From Sphingomonas hankyongi (GTDB lineage Bacteria; Pseudomonadota; Alphaproteobacteria; Sphingomonadales; Sphingomonadaceae), in NCBI RefSeq assembly GCF_023516575.1, contig NZ_JAMGBE010000001.1, positions 372,001-436,000 of the forward strand: DNA of 64,000 bases. The letters run 5' to 3'. Below, one piece after another: positions 47,596 to 56,678 of this stretch. The notes beneath the pieces were generated by a model. It saw only the letters and a list, made by a program, of their open reading frames with translations, searched no databases and was not told the DNA's origin. The position numbers and the translations under genes are program-made. Position 1 is the stretch's first letter, and each line of letters starts with the position of its first letter.

Positions 47596-48525
47596 CTACT
47601 TCTTCCGTTCTTTGGCAGCGCCTTCCATCGGACGAACGAAGACACGGCTAACCTCCGGCCATTGGTCGCGAGCCTCTGTCTCAACGCCCTGGATGATGCG
47701 CTCCACATCGCCCGCTCGCATGTCGTTGTCGAAATCGACGTTGATCATGACAGTGATCTGATCGGGAGAGGCGTGAAGAGTCAGCACATGACCGACGCCG
47801 ACCACCCCCGGCTGACTGCTTACGAGCTCACGCAACCTGCGAACGAGCGCGGGGTCGGCAGCCTCGCCGATCAACAGGCCCTTGGACTCGTACGCAAGGA
47901 CGGCAGCGGTGATCGCGAGGATGACGCCGATCACAATGGAAGCGGCACCGTCATAGAACGGGTCGCCGGTAAGTTGGGCCATGGCGAGGCCGATCGCCGC
48001 AGCGATGATTCCAGCCATTGCAGCGCCGTTTTCCAGCAGGACGATGAAGGCGGGCGGATCTTTCGATTGGCGAATTGCCTTGAACCAGCCGGTCCTGCCC
48101 TTCGCTTCCTTGAACTCGCGGTACGCTTCGAGCGTGGACCAGCCTTCCAGCAGAAACGCGATGAGCAACACGCCATAGGCGATGATCGGCGACACCGCTT
48201 CTTCCGGATGCGCGATGTGGATGATGCCTTCGTAGATGGACACCCCGGCGCCGAGGGCGAACACGAGGACAGCCACCACGAAGCTCCAGAAATAGAGCTC
48301 CCGCCCGTAACCGAACGGATGGTATTTGTCGGGTGGCTTCCTGGACTGCCTCCGACCCCACATCAGCAGCAGCTGGTTGGTTGAATCTACGACGCTGTGA
48401 ACGCCCTCGGTCAGCATCGCCGAGGAGCCGGTAATTGTTGCCGCGACGAACTTCGAAGCCGCGATTCCGAGATTCGCCGCCAGCGCAACGACGAGGGTTC
48501 GCGTGCTGGCCGTAGGCGCGCTCAT
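47596..48525 (-). CDS. Cation diffusion facilitator family transporter
   Basis: The 309-residue protein has six membrane helices and the C-terminal cytoplasmic ferredoxin-like domain. The TM2 metal half-site EGVHSVVDS is intact (HxxxD). The TM5 equivalent reads ENGAAMAG, with no HxxxD, as in SLC30A9-like members. It exports or exchanges a divalent metal. The stop of the amidohydrolase gene overlaps its start by 4 nt. Confidence 0.9.
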   Translation of the reverse strand: MSAPTASTRTLVVALAANLGIAASKFVAATITGSSAMLTEGVHSVVDSTNQLLLMWGRRQSRKPPDKYHPFGYGRELYFWSFVVAVLVFALGAGVSIYEGIIHIAHPEEAVSPIIAYGVLLIAFLLEGWSTLEAYREFKEAKGRTGWFKAIRQSKDPPAFIVLLENGAAMAGIIAAAIGLAMAQLTGDPFYDGAASIVIGVILAITAAVLAYESKGLLIGEAADPALVRRLRELVSSQPGVVGVGHVLTLHASPDQITVMINVDFDNDMRAGDVERIIQGVETEARDQWPEVSRVFVRPMEGAAKERKK

Positions 48526-49808
48526 GGCTGCGGGCTGCGCGCTTTCACTACGGTCCCGCCCTTGATCACCGCATCGACATGCTCGAGCAACGTCACATCG
48601 CGCGTCGGGTCCCCGCGCACTGCGACCAGATCGCCATAAGCTCCCGGGGCTATCGTCCCAACGTCGGTTCGGCCGAGAGCCTCCGCCGCGTTACGGGTCG
48701 CCGCCTGGATCGCTTCGAGCGGGGTCATCCCGTACTGGACCATCACCCGGAACTGCTGGGGTACCATCGCATGCGGCATCACACCGGCGTCCGAGCCGAA
48801 GATCATGCGAACGCCCGCGGCATGCGCCTTGCGGAAATTGTCGCGCTGGATCTGGCCGATCTCCGCGTCCTTTCGGATATTCTCCTCAAGCTCGCCGTTC
48901 TTGCGCCCCTCGGCCTGCGTATAATCCGTGTTTTTGATATCCATCGAGAACCAGACAGGCCGGGCGCGGGCCTTCGCAAGCTTGATGCTTTCGTCGTTGA
49001 GCAGGCTCGCGTGCTCGATCGTGTCGATGCCCGCGCGGATCGCGGCATTGATCCCGTCCGCGCCATGGGCGTGCGCGGCAACTCGGAGGCCCGCCATATG
49101 CGCCTCGTCGGCGATCGCTCGCAGCTCTTCCTCCGTCAGCTGCTGCTGACCCGGAGTATCTCCGCGTGAGAAGACGCCGCCGGTGGCGCAAACCTTGATG
49201 ACCTCGGCGCCGAACTTGCGCTGACGCCGCACCTGATATTTCAGCTCCTCCGGGCTGTCGCCAATACCTTCCTCTTTCTCCTTCTTCTGCATGCTGGGCG
49301 GAAGATAGGTATCGTCGCAATGGCCGCCCGTCGCACCCAAAGCGTGACCGGCAGGAACGATACGCGGTCCCACCACATATCCGGCCTCGATCGCCTGTTT
49401 GAGCCCGACGTCGGCCCAATCGCCGGAGCCCACAACGCGCATCGTCGTGAAGCCTCCGTTCAGCATGTCGCGGGCGGTGCTCGTCGCTACGACCGGCCAA
49501 AAGCTGTCGGTGTATTCGAGATAGCGGTACCCCCCGATGTTCGCCGGACCAAGATGCGTGTGCATGTCGATCAGGCCTGGCAGCAGCGTCTCACCGGAAA
49601 GATCGACATGCTTGACCTCGGCGCCCCAACGAACGGTGCGCGCATCGCCGACCGATGTGATGTGACCGCCATCGTCGATGAAGATGGCCGGGTTCTCCAC
49701 ATAACGACCGCTATTCACGTCCAGGTATCGGTCGGCGGTTACGACAGTGGCGGCGGTCACCGGCCCCGCCATCAACGACGCCACGGCAGCGATAAGACCA
49801 AGCTTCAT
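48522..49808 (-). CDS. Secreted metal-dependent amidohydrolase
   Basis: The 428-residue protein has a signal peptide (MKLGLIAAVASLMAGPVTA) and the amidohydrolase fold: metal site LIDMHTHLG, the substrate His in VAAHAHGAD, and FGSDAGVMPHAM with the catalytic Asp. Members hydrolyse cyclic amides, imidazolonepropionate-like or dipeptide-like substrates. I start at ATG 49808, which has GAGGGAAGAT upstream. It overlaps the CDF gene, so the two are likely co-expressed. Confidence 0.9.
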   Translation of the reverse strand: MKLGLIAAVASLMAGPVTAATVVTADRYLDVNSGRYVENPAIFIDDGGHITSVGDARTVRWGAEVKHVDLSGETLLPGLIDMHTHLGPANIGGYRYLEYTDSFWPVVATSTARDMLNGGFTTMRVVGSGDWADVGLKQAIEAGYVVGPRIVPAGHALGATGGHCDDTYLPPSMQKKEKEEGIGDSPEELKYQVRRQRKFGAEVIKVCATGGVFSRGDTPGQQQLTEEELRAIADEAHMAGLRVAAHAHGADGINAAIRAGIDTIEHASLLNDESIKLAKARARPVWFSMDIKNTDYTQAEGRKNGELEENIRKDAEIGQIQRDNFRKAHAAGVRMIFGSDAGVMPHAMVPQQFRVMVQYGMTPLEAIQAATRNAAEALGRTDVGTIAPGAYGDLVAVRGDPTRDVTLLEHVDAVIKGGTVVKARSPQP

Positions 49809-49948
49809 ATCTTCCCTCGGCAAGTCAGCGCGAAAATTTGAGCGCCCTGAGCGCCGAGATGCCGAGATAAAGCGTGCATCAGGAACTGCAACCGGCTTCC
49901 CTTTGCGAAGGCGCGATTGGTCAAATGTGCGACGATTTGCGCTGTGCC

Positions 49949-49982
49949 AACGTGGGAATATCACGTTGAAACAAGGGCTTGT
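49949..49982. promoter_or_regulatory. Inverted repeats upstream of the M8-like protease
   Basis: AACGTG (49949-49954) and CACGTT (49962-49967) are inverted with 7 bp between. ACAAG/CTTGT (49971-49982) forms a second short repeat. Both lie about 75 to 110 bp before the protease start and could be operators. Short arms, so chance is possible. Confidence 0.35.
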
Positions 49983-50056
49983 TCATCCACCCCTTTCGGT
50001 TAAGCTGACGGCGGCAATAGCTGCAGCTCGCACGCAGCTAAACAGGGGAGAGTGCG

Positions 50057-50944
50057 ATGCGTGAAGATCGATTGAACGACGCCGCCTTGGGCGGAGGCCA
50101 CGGGCGCGGGATGGATATGAGGCCCGACATCCCGTTCTCGACGGACAAGATTGTCGGAATTGACCTCACGCATGTAATTCACAGCGACTTCGCCGCAGCC
50201 AGGGGCGGTCCTGGCGGCGGTGGTGGTGGCGGCGGTGGCGGTGGAACCTCCTTCCCGTCCTACATCAGCGGCGCGGCCGACGGCAAAGCGGGTTTTGATA
50301 TCCAGATCGACTTCATCGGAACGAGCTGGACGCAGCCGCTTCATGACGTGTTTGTCAGCGCCGCCGACCGGCTGACTTCCCTGATTACCGCCGACATTCC
50401 CGACGTCAGCGTGCGCAGCAGGGGCAAGATCACCACGGTGGACGACATCACGATCACCGCGGAGCTCGGCCAGATTGACGGGCTGTACGGGGTCCTCGGT
50501 CAAGCTGGCCCAACCTCGGTCAGAACGACGGGCTCGCTTCCGGCCACGGCGCAAATGAAGTTCGACATCGTCGATGTGAATGACATGGGCATCACCGTAT
50601 TCAGCGAGGTTGTGCTCCATGAAATGGCGCATAGCCTCGGTTTCGGCTCGATCTGGGGCCGTCTGGGGCTTGTGACCAACGGCGAGTTCACCGGCACGAG
50701 CGCGAACAACGAATATCACGCGATGGGCGGTTCCGGGCTCATTCCGGTCGAACAGGATGGCGGATCGGGCACCGCCGGCTCGCACTGGGATGAGGAAACC
50801 TTCGGCAATGAATTGATGACCGGCTACATCAACGACGGCCAGAATTACTTCACCGCGATGAGCGCGGCCTCGTTCCGTGACCTCGGCTACGTCATCACAC
50901 CGAACTACTCGACCTGGGCCGATACGGGATATCACCTCGTCTAG
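50057..50944 (+). CDS. Leishmanolysin-like (M8) zinc metalloprotease with polyglycine tract
   Basis: The 295-residue protein has the zinc motif HEMAH (H188, H192) in VVLHEMAHSLGFGSIW, the third His (H243) in SHWDEETFGNELMTG, and the Met of the Met-turn in the same LMTG segment. An N-terminal region holds 11 to 12 consecutive Gly (about residues 51-62) in GGPGGGG. There is no clear signal peptide. SD GGGGAG before the ATG. The Gly run may be a linker or a slippage-prone tract. Secretion is expected for the family but not shown here. Confidence 0.83.
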   Translation: MREDRLNDAALGGGHGRGMDMRPDIPFSTDKIVGIDLTHVIHSDFAAARGGPGGGGGGGGGGGTSFPSYISGAADGKAGFDIQIDFIGTSWTQPLHDVFVSAADRLTSLITADIPDVSVRSRGKITTVDDITITAELGQIDGLYGVLGQAGPTSVRTTGSLPATAQMKFDIVDVNDMGITVFSEVVLHEMAHSLGFGSIWGRLGLVTNGEFTGTSANNEYHAMGGSGLIPVEQDGGSGTAGSHWDEETFGNELMTGYINDGQNYFTAMSAASFRDLGYVITPNYSTWADTGYHLV

Positions 50945-50994
50945 GACGGTCGGAACTCAGTGCCGGGCCGCGTGGGCGGCCCGGCACTCATCCC

Positions 50995-52410
50995 TCAGAT
51001 GTGAATGACCCGGCCGAAGGCTGCGAGCACGCTTTCGTGCATCATTTCGCTAAGTGTCGGATGCGGGAATACGGTCTGGATGAAATCGTCCTCGACCAGT
51101 TCCGCCTGCTTGCCGACCGTATAGCCCTGGATCAGCTCGGTGACTTCGGCGCCGATCATGTGGGCGCCCAATAATTCGCCGGTCTTCGCGTCGAAGACGG
51201 TCTTCACAAAGCCTTCCGTCTCACCCAGCGCAATCGCCTTGCCGTTGCCGATGAAGGGGAACTTGCCGACCTTCACCTCGTAACCCGCCTCCTTGGCCTT
51301 GGCTTCGGTGAGACCGACGCTCGCGACCTGCGGACGGCAGTAGGTGCAGCCGGGGATATTCCTGGGATCGGTCGCGTGCGGGTGCGCGTCCTTGTTTCCA
51401 AGATCCTTGGCGATGGCCTCCGCAGCTGTGACGCCTTCGTGGCTCGCCTTGTGCGCAAGCCAGGGTGGCGCAGTGACGTCGCCGATCGCCCAGATGCCGG
51501 GGACATTGGTGCGGCAATGCTCGTCGGTGTCGATATGGCCCTTGGTCGTCTTCACGCCCAAAGCCTCGAGGCCGATATCCTCGGTATTGGGGACGATGCC
51601 GACCGCAACGATGCAGTGGCTGAAGCGATGATCGGCGGACTTTCCGTCGCTTGCCTTGATCTTCGCGGTTACGCCCTTCGCATCGACCTTGAGGCTCTCG
51701 ACGCCGGCGCTCGTCAGGACTGTCATTCCTTGCTTCTTCAGCTGTTTTGCAAGGAAGTCGCTGATCTCAGCATCCTCTACCGGCACGACGCGGTCGAGCA
51801 TCTCAACGACAGTGACCTTCGCGCCGAGCTCGGCATAGAAGCTTGCGAACTCGATCCCGATGGCGCCCGATCCGATGACCAGAAGCTCCGTCGGCATTTC
51901 GGGCGGGGTCATTGCATGCCGATAGGTCCAGATCCGCTTGCCGTCCGCCTTGGCGAACGGCAGGTCGCGCGCTCGAGCGCCCGTCGCCACAATGATGTGC
52001 TTCGCGGCGAGGTCGGTCGCCTTCCCATCGGCGGCGGTGACTTTGAGCCTGCCTTTGCCCGTCACCTTGCCCTCGCCCATGTGCACGGCGATCTTGTTCT
52101 TCTTCATCAGGCCGGTGACGCCCTTGTTGAGCTGCGAGGCGACGGCACGACTGCGCGCAACGACCTTGGCCAGGTCGAAGCCCGCCCTTTCGACCGACAG
52201 GCCGTAGGCGGCGGCGTTCTGCATCTGGTGGAGGACCTCGGCGGAGCGCAGGAGCGCCTTGGTCGGGATGCAGCCCCAATTGAGGCATATTCCCCCCAGC
52301 TTCTCTCGTTCGACGATCGCCGTTTTGAGGCCGAGCTGCGCCGCCCTGATCGCGGCGACGTACCCGCCGGGTCCCGAGCCAAGGACGATCACGTCGTAAG
52401 TTTCAGCCAT
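50995..52410 (-). CDS. lpdA: Dihydrolipoyl dehydrogenase (E3)
   Basis: The 471-residue flavoenzyme opens MAETYDVIVLGSGPGGYVAAIRAAQLG and has the redox disulfide GGICLNWGCIPTKALL, the NAD loop GSGAIGIEFASFYAELG, and the C-terminal His-Glu pair in FPHPTLSEMMHE. It reoxidises dihydrolipoamide. I start at ATG 52410; the upstream frame is not conserved. It overlaps the thioesterase gene by 8 nt. Confidence 0.96.
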   Translation of the reverse strand: MAETYDVIVLGSGPGGYVAAIRAAQLGLKTAIVEREKLGGICLNWGCIPTKALLRSAEVLHQMQNAAAYGLSVERAGFDLAKVVARSRAVASQLNKGVTGLMKKNKIAVHMGEGKVTGKGRLKVTAADGKATDLAAKHIIVATGARARDLPFAKADGKRIWTYRHAMTPPEMPTELLVIGSGAIGIEFASFYAELGAKVTVVEMLDRVVPVEDAEISDFLAKQLKKQGMTVLTSAGVESLKVDAKGVTAKIKASDGKSADHRFSHCIVAVGIVPNTEDIGLEALGVKTTKGHIDTDEHCRTNVPGIWAIGDVTAPPWLAHKASHEGVTAAEAIAKDLGNKDAHPHATDPRNIPGCTYCRPQVASVGLTEAKAKEAGYEVKVGKFPFIGNGKAIALGETEGFVKTVFDAKTGELLGAHMIGAEVTELIQGYTVGKQAELVEDDFIQTVFPHPTLSEMMHESVLAAFGRVIHI

Positions 52411-52789
52411 TTGCCTGTTCCTCTGCCGCGATTTCGCGCGGCCTGTTGCTGTCGTCGAGTGCGACGAAGGTGAATTCACCTTCCGCGACGATCGTTTCCT
52501 TTTCTCCGTCGCGCTCACGCGCGACCGCTTCCGCCTTGAGGCGAAGCGAAGTCCGCCCTTGCTTGAGAAGATCGACGTAGACGCTGAGCTCGTCCCCGAC
52601 CGCCATCGCGCCTGGGAACTTCACCGCGTCAGCGGCGACGAGGATCGCTTTGCCGTTCGTGCGCCGCGACGCGAACGAGCCGCAGGCGAGGCCCATTTGC
52701 CCCATCAGCCAGCCGCCGAACACGCCGCCATAAGGATTGGTGTCCGCAGGCATTGCAGTGACCCGGATCAAGGGAGCGCGGCCAGCCAA
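52403..52789 (-). CDS. Acyl-CoA thioesterase (hotdog fold), TTG start
   Basis: The core has MPADTNPYGGVFGGWLMGQM and VKFPGAMAVGDELSVYVDLLKQG, as in the YbgC/4HBT-like acyl-CoA thioesterases. Reads 128 residues from the TTG at 52789, with GAGG 8 nt upstream and the stop of the preceding small gene overlapped. The ATG at 52753 falls inside the conserved MPADTNP block and would lose LIRVTA. The position between PDH genes suggests control of acetyl- or acyl-CoA. Confidence 0.8.
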   Translation of the reverse strand: MAGRAPLIRVTAMPADTNPYGGVFGGWLMGQMGLACGSFASRRTNGKAILVAADAVKFPGAMAVGDELSVYVDLLKQGRTSLRLKAEAVARERDGEKETIVAEGEFTFVALDDSNRPREIAAEEQANG

Positions 52790-52799
52790 TCCCGCGGCC

Positions 52800-53012
52800 T
52801 CAGCGGGTATGCCAGTTGAACACGAGCCGCAGGAAGATTGCCGAGCCAAGAAACACGGGGATCGAGAATAAAAGGCCAGGAGATCCTGCGTGAGGATGGA
52901 TGGTTCCCCAGCCGGTCCAGTTGTTCATCCAGACGCCGGACCGCAGGTCGAGGCCCGTGGGCAGCACGAAACCCAGGATCGCGCCCAGGACAAGTGCGGT
53001 CATCCATTTCAT
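52800..53012 (-). CDS. Small membrane protein in PDH cluster, unknown
   Basis: The 70-residue product has an N-terminal hydrophobic helix (MKWMTALVLGAILGFVLP), a Trp-rich middle (VWMNNWTGWGTIHPH) and a second helix near the C-terminus (LFSIPVFLGSAIFLRLVF). It lies one base from pdhC and 10 bases from the TTG of the thioesterase. I do not recognise the family. Confidence 0.65.
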   Translation of the reverse strand: MKWMTALVLGAILGFVLPTGLDLRSGVWMNNWTGWGTIHPHAGSPGLLFSIPVFLGSAIFLRLVFNWHTR

Positions 53013-53013
53013 G

Positions 53014-54345
53014 TCAGGCCAGCATTCCCAGCGGGTTTTCGACCAGCCGCTTGAAGGCCTGCATCAGCTTAGCGCCGTCGGCCCCATCGATCGCGCGGTG
53101 GTCGAAGCTGCCGGTTGCCGACATGACGGTCGCAATCTGGAGCGAGTCGTTGATGACATATGGCCGTTTCTCGCCGGCTCCGATGGCCATGATCATGCCC
53201 TGCGGCGGATTGATGACAGCCTCGAACTGCTTGATGCCGTACATGCCCATGTTGGAAAGGCTGGCAGTGCCACCCTGATATTGCTGGGGCTGCAGCTTGC
53301 CGTCGCGCGCAAGGACGGCCAGCTCCTTCATCTCCGTGGAGATGGCGGAGACGCTCTTGGTGTCGGCGCCCACGATGATCGGCGTAATCAGCCCCGCGGG
53401 GATCGAGACCGCGACCGAGATGTCGGCGCGGTTATATTTGAGCATGTGGTCGCCGGCGAAGGCGACGTTGCATTCCGGGACTTCCGCCAGAGCCTGCGCC
53501 AACGCCTTGATCAGCAAATCGTTGACCGAAAGCTTCACGCCGCGACTTTCGAGGCCGGCGTTGAGCTCCGTGCGGAGCTTGAGCAGCGCGTCGAGCTGGA
53601 TGTCGACGGTGAGGTAGATGTGCGGAACCTGCTGCTTCGCCTCGGTCAGGCGGCGCGCGATGGTCTTGCGAATGTTCGAAAGCTTGACCTCTTCGTGCGG
53701 GATTCCCTGCTCGATCGGGCCCGGCATGACGAGATGCGTTCCGAGAGCGGGAGCGACCGCTTGGGAAGGCGCGGCGGTCGGCGCAGTCGCCGGAGCCTTG
53801 CCTGCCGCCGCATCGATATCGGCCCGAACCACGCGGCCGCCCGGACCGCTGCCCTGGACCTTCGAGAGGTCGATGTTTTGAGCCTGCGCCAGACGGCGCG
53901 CGAGCGGCGACGCTTTAACCCGGTCGCCTTCCGCGCGGGCCGGAGTTGCCGCGGGCTGGGGCGGCGCAGCCGGAGTTTCGACCGGCGCCTGCGGCGGAGG
54001 CGCGCTCTTTGGAATCGCGTCCGCCTTGGGCTCGGCAGCCGGCTTGGGCGGAGCAGGCGCGGCGGTGTCGGCTTTGGGCGGCGTCGCCGCGGATGCATCC
54101 TCCCCCTCGCCTGCAAGTATGGCGATCGGCGCTCCTACCTTCACCCCTTCGCTGCCTTCGGGAACCAGGATCCTCGCGACTGTCCCCTCGTCCACCGCCT
54201 CGAATTCCATCGTCGCCTTGTCGGTTTCGATTTCCGCCAGGATGTCGCCCGAAGCGACCTTGTCGCCCTCCTTGACGAGCCATTTGGCGAGAGTTCCCTC
54301 CTCCATGGTCGGGGAGAGTGCGGGCATCTTGAGTTCGATCGGCAT
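53014..54345 (-). CDS. pdhC: Pyruvate dehydrogenase E2, dihydrolipoamide acetyltransferase
   Basis: The 443-residue protein opens [30 protein letters not shown]; the lipoylated Lys is in [17 protein letters not shown]. One lipoyl domain, a Pro/Ala linker, a peripheral-subunit binding domain around [29 protein letters not shown], and the C-terminal catalytic domain with [15 protein letters not shown] (catalytic His). It makes acetyl-CoA with E1 and E3; E3 is three genes on. E1 genes are not in the window. Confidence 0.95.
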   Translation of the reverse strand: MPIELKMPALSPTMEEGTLAKWLVKEGDKVASGDILAEIETDKATMEFEAVDEGTVARILVPEGSEGVKVGAPIAILAGEGEDASAATPPKADTAAPAPPKPAAEPKADAIPKSAPPPQAPVETPAAPPQPAATPARAEGDRVKASPLARRLAQAQNIDLSKVQGSGPGGRVVRADIDAAAGKAPATAPTAAPSQAVAPALGTHLVMPGPIEQGIPHEEVKLSNIRKTIARRLTEAKQQVPHIYLTVDIQLDALLKLRTELNAGLESRGVKLSVNDLLIKALAQALAEVPECNVAFAGDHMLKYNRADISVAVSIPAGLITPIIVGADTKSVSAISTEMKELAVLARDGKLQPQQYQGGTASLSNMGMYGIKQFEAVINPPQGMIMAIGAGEKRPYVINDSLQIATVMSATGSFDHRAIDGADGAKLMQAFKRLVENPLGMLA

Positions 54346-54469
54346 GCTGATCTGTCCTTGGCAGGCTCGCGCGGGTCAAAGCCAATGCGGCAGGCGGGGT
54401 CAAGGGGCAGCTGGAAAACATCGCACCGGCTTGCGCTTAAGCCCGGTTTAACGCAGCACTCGAAATTGC

Positions 54470-54943
54470 ATGGGGGGACAGGAACTCAAGCGCACCTATC
54501 TGGTGGTCGTCGACGACAGCGCGGAAGCTGCCGTCGCGCTACGCTTCGCTGCCCGCCGTGCCGCCAAGACGAACGGGCGGATCGAAGTGCTGGGAATCGT
54601 CGAGCCCCAGGATTTCGTGCAATTTGGCGGGGTCCAGGCTGCGATCGAGGAAGAACAAAGGTTGCGCATCGAAGGCGTAGTCAGCGCGTCGGTCGGCGAA
54701 ATCCTCAATGAAGCCGGGATCGAAGCTACGATCATCGTTCAGCACGGTGAGCCCGCAAAAGCCGTGCGCGACTATGTTGGCGAACGTGAAGAGGTTGCGG
54801 CGCTGGTGCTCGGTGCGGCTCCAAGCGGCAATCCAGGCCCGCTCGTGTCCAACTTCTGCGGGACCGACGCCGGCAAGCTGCCCTGCCCGGTCATGCTGAT
54901 ACCGGGCGGCCTGACGGACGAGCGCCTCGAGCAGCTCAGCTAG
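54470..54943 (+). CDS. Universal stress protein family
   Basis: The 157-residue protein has the UspA fold: YLVVVDDSAEAAVALRFAARRAAKTN, the ATP-loop-like VLGAAPSGNPGPLVSNFCG (usual G-x2-G-x9-G-S/T is only partly kept), and ends at CPVMLIPGG. The start ATG lacks a clear SD. It converges on the methionine sulfoxide reductase gene with a 4-nt overlap. Confidence 0.85.
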   Translation: MGGQELKRTYLVVVDDSAEAAVALRFAARRAAKTNGRIEVLGIVEPQDFVQFGGVQAAIEEEQRLRIEGVVSASVGEILNEAGIEATIIVQHGEPAKAVRDYVGEREEVAALVLGAAPSGNPGPLVSNFCGTDAGKLPCPVMLIPGGLTDERLEQLS

Positions 54944-55419
54944 AGCGCTTTCGAGAGTATCTCGGCCAGCTTCACCACACCGGCCTCGTCTTCTTCCGAG
55001 AAGCGCGCAGCCTTCGGGCTATCGATATCGAGCACACCCAGCAGCTCGCCGTCGCGGATCAGCGGCACCACGATCTCGCTGTTCGATGCGCTGTCGCAGG
55101 CGATGTGGCCCGGAAAGGCGTGAACATCCTCGACGCGCTGCAGCTTGCGAGTTTCCGCGGCCACGCCGCAAACGCCTGTCCCGAAGGGAATGCGGATACA
55201 GGCAGGTCGGCCCTGAAACGGGCCCAACACCAGCTCGCCCCCGACATTGCGGTAGAAGCCGACCCAGTTGATGTCCGGCAGCGATTCCCAGATCAGCCCG
55301 GCGGCATTGGCCATATTGGCGACCGCATCGCTTTCGTCGCCGATCAGCGCCTCGAGAGCGGCCGCCAGGTCACGGTAAAGGGTAGCAGTGTCGGCTGCCG
55401 CAATCTTGAAGTCGTACAT
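54940..55419 (-). CDS. msrC: Free methionine-(R)-sulfoxide reductase
   Basis: The 159-residue GAF-domain enzyme has three Cys spaced exactly as in E. coli fRMsr: PACIRI, GTGVCGVAAE (10 residues later) and HIACDSASNSEI (24 more). The end is LLGVLDIDSPKAARFSEEDEAGV. It reduces free Met-R-O with thioredoxin. It overlaps arfB by one base, so the order is rluA-like, arfB, msrC. Confidence 0.92.
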   Translation of the reverse strand: MYDFKIAAADTATLYRDLAAALEALIGDESDAVANMANAAGLIWESLPDINWVGFYRNVGGELVLGPFQGRPACIRIPFGTGVCGVAAETRKLQRVEDVHAFPGHIACDSASNSEIVVPLIRDGELLGVLDIDSPKAARFSEEDEAGVVKLAEILSKAL

Positions 55420-55829
55420 CAGTCCAGTTGCACCTTTCCGCGCGCCTGCTTCACTACGCTGCGCTGCCGTTTCCTCTCGACTCGCTCCGCCTTCGCCGCC
55501 CGGCTTGGGCGGGTAGGCCTGCGCTTCGCTTGTACGATATGGGCTTCGGCGATCAATTCCGCCAGTCGTCGCCGGGCGTCGGCGCGGTTGGCATCCTGGG
55601 TCCGGAACTTCCGGGCGGTGATCAACAGCTCGCCGGAATTCGTCATTCGGCTGCCGGCGATTGCTTTCAGCCGAGCATAGGCGTCGGGGTGCAGGCCGAG
55701 CCTGAACACGTCCACTCGGAGCTGGACGGCGGTCGCGACCTTGTTGACGTTCTGGCCGCCTGGCCCCGTCGCGGCGAGGAAGCTCTCGCTGAGCGCGTCC
55801 TCCGGAATGATGACATCTTCAGGCCGCAT
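55419..55829 (-). CDS. arfB: Alternative ribosome-rescue factor ArfB
   Basis: The 136-residue peptidyl-tRNA hydrolase has the GGQ motif in AATGPGGQNVNKVATAV and a basic C-terminal tail (QAKRRPTRPSRAAKAERVERKRQRS) that enters the empty mRNA channel. It frees ribosomes stalled at the 3' end of mRNA. Overlaps the pseudouridine synthase gene by 11 nt. Confidence 0.95.
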   Translation of the reverse strand: MRPEDVIIPEDALSESFLAATGPGGQNVNKVATAVQLRVDVFRLGLHPDAYARLKAIAGSRMTNSGELLITARKFRTQDANRADARRRLAELIAEAHIVQAKRRPTRPSRAAKAERVERKRQRSVVKQARGKVQLD

Positions 55830-56469
55830 CGCGCCACTCGCCGAAATGCTCCGGGAGGGGCGCTGAAACGTCGATCAGCTCGCGCCGCTCGCGCGGCACC
55901 ACCAGCCGAGATGCATGGAGGAGCATATGTCCGCCCGGAACGCCATAGACGCGATCGCCAACGATCCCGGTGCCGAACGCCTCGCGCGCATGCGCGCGTA
56001 TCTGGTGTGTGCGCCCGGTGATGGGCGCGAACTCGATCAGGCTGCGGCCATCGCGCACCGCGACCCGCCGCCAATTCGTCACCGCTGACTTTCCTTCGGG
56101 ATCAGCGACCATCCGCCACCCGGCCTCAGCGCTGGATTTCTTCGCCAGCGGCACATCGATGGTGCCCGTCTCCTCCTGCACTGAGGCTGCAACGACGGCG
56201 AGATAATATTTACGGACCTGGCGCGCCTCGAAAGCCTGCTGAAGCGCGGCCCGGACGCGTGCGTTGCGCGCAAGCAGCAGGCACCCCGAAGTATCCTGGT
56301 CCAGCCGATGCATCGGCGTCGGCGAGGAACGGAAACCGCAGCGCAACTCGGCCAGCCGCGCAACGACGCTGTCCCCGCCGCGCCTGGGCTCATCGACAGG
56401 GAGACCGGCAGGCTTGTCGATGACCATCGCTTCGCCATCGATAAAAATGATGCGGTCGGAGAGGTCCAT
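55819..56469 (-). CDS. RluA-family pseudouridine synthase
   Basis: The 216-residue enzyme has the RluA motif RLDQDTSGCLLLAR with the catalytic Asp, the later ITGRTHQIRAHA, and LLHASRL. Which U it modifies is not evident. I take ATG 56469 (MDLSDRIIF) because the domain starts there; ATG 56496 adds nine residues. Upstream is the ctrA promoter, divergent. Confidence 0.87.
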   Translation of the reverse strand: MDLSDRIIFIDGEAMVIDKPAGLPVDEPRRGGDSVVARLAELRCGFRSSPTPMHRLDQDTSGCLLLARNARVRAALQQAFEARQVRKYYLAVVAASVQEETGTIDVPLAKKSSAEAGWRMVADPEGKSAVTNWRRVAVRDGRSLIEFAPITGRTHQIRAHAREAFGTGIVGDRVYGVPGGHMLLHASRLVVPRERRELIDVSAPLPEHFGEWRDAA

Positions 56470-56540
56470 CCGCTCCGGATGCACCAGCGCAACCATGACC
56501 GCAAATCCAGGCGTTCTCTCTGCGCTGTGGATGGATTTGT

Positions 56541-56650
56541 GACTCCTTTGCAACGAAACCAAGGAATCCAGCGTGTTACACAATATTAACCTTTTCCCTG
56601 CAGACCACGAATGGTTAATGCAGGCTTCAAGGCCGTTAAGAGTGAGTAAC
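56541..56650 (+). promoter_or_regulatory. ctrA upstream region with GANTC and TTAA motifs
   Basis: GACTC (56541-56545) and GAATC (56564-56568) are CcrM-type sites. TTAA occurs at 56586, 56615 and 56636, the last as TTAA-N7-TAAC. These resemble, but do not match fully, CtrA boxes (TTAA-N7-TTAA). Auto- and methylation-control is known for Caulobacter ctrA; here it is inferred. Confidence 0.4.
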
Positions 56651-56678
56651 GCTCAGGCCGTGAACGGGGGGACCAGCC

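Noticed and set aside
56586..56650. Full CtrA box upstream of ctrA
   Set aside because: TTAA-N7-TTAA is not complete; only half-sites are seen, so I list it as a weak regulatory region.
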